Origin: Basidiobolus meristosporus CBS 931.73 | Taxonomy: Eukaryota; Basidiobolomycota; Basidiobolomycetes; Basidiobolales; Basidiobolaceae | DNA: 64,000 nt | Reading direction: 5' to 3' | Assembly (NCBI GenBank): GCA_002104905.1 | Contig: MCFE01000359.1 | Location: 23,470 to 87,469, forward strand | Shown: piece after piece, positions 62,239-64,000 of the stretch | How positions within the stretch are numbered: position 1 is the stretch's first letter | Layout of the letters: each line of letters begins with the position of its first letter | Program-made: the position numbers and the translations under genes | Notes under the pieces: model-generated | What the model saw: only the letters and a program-made list of their open reading frames with translations | Told to the model about the DNA's origin: nothing | Database searches by the model: none

Positions 62239-62252
62239 TCACCAACAGGTGA
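62239..62252 (-). promoter_or_regulatory. Conserved 3'-terminal hairpin of the telomeric elements
   Basis: TCACC-TGTT-GGTGA in copy A3. The same 5-bp stem is at 48813-48826 (A1), 52113-52126 (A0), 57271-57284 (B1, loop ACTT), 57798-57813 (C1, loop TACCTT) and in A2 and B2-B5. It always sits right after AAATAAAGAT and before the C-run/telomere junction. Probable RT-recognition or RNA 3'-end structure. Confidence 0.7.
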
Positions 62253-62286
62253 AATCTTTATTTCAGTTGAAACAAAGAAGCCAGCG

Positions 62287-63950
62287 CTACTGTTGTAGCT
62301 TTGATACAAGAGTGTGTAGCTGAGGGGAATTTGTAGGTAAGTTAATAAGAAGTGATGATAGTTCTTCAGTGCTCAAGACACTGTTCAGTGGGAAGGGGGG
62401 TAGCAAGAGAGGTAAGAATGACTTGTGAACAACATTAATGAGGGGAATGTGATAAGGATTGATATTCATCATAAAGGGAGTGTGCTGCTGCAGATATTGC
62501 TGCCAAAGGTCTGTCAAGTACTTCAGGTAGGCCAGCTTGGGTTTTTCTGACTGCAGAATATAGTGAGCAAACTTCTTGACTTCAGGATCTCCAAGTATAG
62601 TTCTCCAGCAGGAGTCAGGTGTAGTGTGGAGTATTCTCTTCCAGGCCTTAATCAGTGGGTTGTTGCAGTTGTGAAGTCTGAGGTATAATCTGGTTCTAAG
62701 GTAGAGAAGTCTGATCTTATAGGGCATAAACCCAAAAGCACCAAGAATAGCATGTCTGTAGGGGCATTCAGGCAAATGAGGCACCAAGGAGGTAATGCAC
62801 CATACTGCAAACTTGTCAAGCTTAGTGCAGTCTCTAGAAGTAAGAGAGAGAAGTGGTAAGCCAAATTCCAGGACAGGGAAGACAAACTGCTTGAGTAGAA
62901 GGAGGCAGCTGGGAGCTGAAGTTGTAGGAGGAGTAACAGCCAGTAGCTTGTGGAGTGCCTGTCTTGCCAGGATAATTCTCTTCCTCAGATGTGCTCCAGA
63001 GTCTAGTCCAGTAGGAAGGAAAGGAAAGCCAAGATATGTAGCAGAAACCTGAGCAGGTAGAGTGGAGTTCTCCAAGTTGATGGGAGTGCCCAAAGGTACT
63101 GTCTTTGCAATGGAAAGCTGGAGATTATTCTTCTGCAGATACTGGTGGATGGTCTGGGAGTCTTGTTGCACATTGGAGGAGGATATTCTGATGTCATCAG
63201 CAAAGAGAGTAACCAGGCAGTCAGCTGAGAGTCTTGGGAAATCATTCAGGAAGATGGCAAACAGTATAGGACCAAGCACAGAGTCTTGAACCACTCCATT
63301 AGGAACTGAGAACACAGCTGATTGCTCACTTGGGTGCAGAATTCTTGCTTGTGGATCCAGAAACAGAGACCTGACAAGGAGGGTGAGAGAGGTACTGGAG
63401 AAGCATTGCAACTTGGACCAAAGCAGATTTCTGTCAACTGAATCAAAGGCCTTAGTAATATCAAACAGAACAGAGGGATACTTGCACTGGAGAGAGTGAT
63501 CTTGGCTAAGTATGACTGCATATTCCAAGGAGAGGCCAGGAACAAAGCCAAACTGTGCAGGATGAAACTTGAGGGAGTCAGAGTAGAGCTCCTGAGCAAG
63601 CAGAAGCTCAAACACCTTTCTGCAGGTGGGCAGCAGAGATATTGGCCTGTAGGAGCTAGGATCCAGGTGCTTTCCTTTACCCTTGTACAGTGGCAGAACA
63701 TTTGCAAAGGACCATTCCTCAGGAGTAGAAAGCTGGGCTGAGCATTGCTGAAACAGTGGAAGCAGAAGTGCAGACATGGCCTTGGTACTAGTCTTCAGAA
63801 GCTCATAAGAGATTGTGTCCACACCTGGAGCAGTAGAGTTGGGAAGCCTCTTGAGCACATTATGGATTCTCTTTTGATCAAGTGCAAGTGGGATGGGCAG
63901 AGTCTTGAAGTCAGGATGAAAGCCAGGAGTTGAGTACTGCTTTGTAGAGA
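62287..63950 (-). CDS. LINE A3 reverse transcriptase fragment (frame intact)
   Basis: Open from the truncation point to TAG at 62287-62289, about 554 codons, with no frameshift. Motifs: SYRPISLLP, FDITKAFDSVD, NGVVQDSVLGPIL (G-to-D in the B motif relative to A1 and A2), FADDIRIS, TYLGFPFLP. The first in-frame ATG is at 63858. It lacks the endonuclease and the N-terminal part of the RT. It is a useful reference for locating the indels in A1 and A2. Confidence 0.87.
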
Positions 63951-64000
63951 GGGTTAGGGTTAGGGTTAGGGTTAGGTTAGGGTTAGGGTTAGGGTTAGGG
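63951..64000 (+). repeat. Chromosome-terminal telomere repeats
   Basis: Eight or so GGGTTA units, G-rich strand running outward to the window end, with one short variant (GGTTAG) near 63974. Marks this as a true chromosome end in the assembly. Confidence 0.95.

Larger units (their letters stand above)
62223..63950 (-). mobile_element. Telomeric LINE, copy A3 (outermost, 5'-truncated)
   Basis: The last element before the telomere, 1.73 kb. The 3' tail hairpin is at 62239-62252. The 5' break at 63950 lies inside the RT domain and is capped directly by GGGTTAGGG repeats. Confidence 0.92.

Overview
This window is the end of a fungal chromosome. The right edge (63951-64000) is a run of TTAGGG telomere repeats reading outward. 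The fungal assignment rests on dense short GT-AG introns (mostly 32-75 nt), fungal-type genes (NPR1/HAL5-like kinase, slp1-like CDC20, mitochondrial PDH E2 with a cleavable leader) and small divergently paired genes. Kinesin-13, WDR81/LvsG, TMEM94, FAM72 and CutA together are unusual for Ascomycota, so I infer an early-diverging, non-Dikarya fungus. No species is claimed.

1-37150 is a compact housekeeping arm. In order it carries a degenerate P-type ATPase (cut by the window edge), an EFM2/METTL21-like methyltransferase, CutA, an NPR1/HAL-family kinase, a GLTSCR1/BICRA-domain protein, TMEM94 (19 exons), LAT1 (PDH E2), CDC20, an ArsC-like protein, a NIPA-like Mg2+ transporter, FAM72, WDR81 (26 exons), kinesin-13, a Ser/Thr-rich GPI-type protein and LSM5. 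I re-read exon structures from the DNA. For the 19-exon, 26-exon and most smaller genes the exon lengths sum to whole codons.

37150-48600 is the subtelomeric transition. It holds a tandem pair of AAAP amino-acid permeases (one with introns, one without), an NmrA-like reductase, a small secreted Cys-rich peptide, a broken alcohol dehydrogenase, a secreted SGNH lipase with a degenerate nucleophile block, and a broken urate oxidase fragment.

48798-64000 is the chromosome-end zone. It holds an interstitial old LINE (A1), a 5.1-kb segment with a 155-bp tandem repeat, unknown ORFs and a kelch-SNF2 helicase cut off mid-gene, then a terminal array. The array mixes three kinds of element, all on the minus strand with their 3' ends toward the centromere: a LINE (A; APE endonuclease plus RT), an ORF1-only element (C) and a tRNA-derived SINE (B). 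Copies are joined by 0-4 telomere repeats, several are 5'-truncated, and the last is capped by telomere. All share one 3' module: a poly(A)-signal-like AATAAA, a small hairpin (TCACC-loop-GGTGA), a C-run and then CCCTAA. This looks like a family of elements that attach to chromosome ends by their RNA 3' end, comparable in logic to Drosophila HeT-A/TART and Magnaporthe MoTeR. It is the most interesting system in the window.
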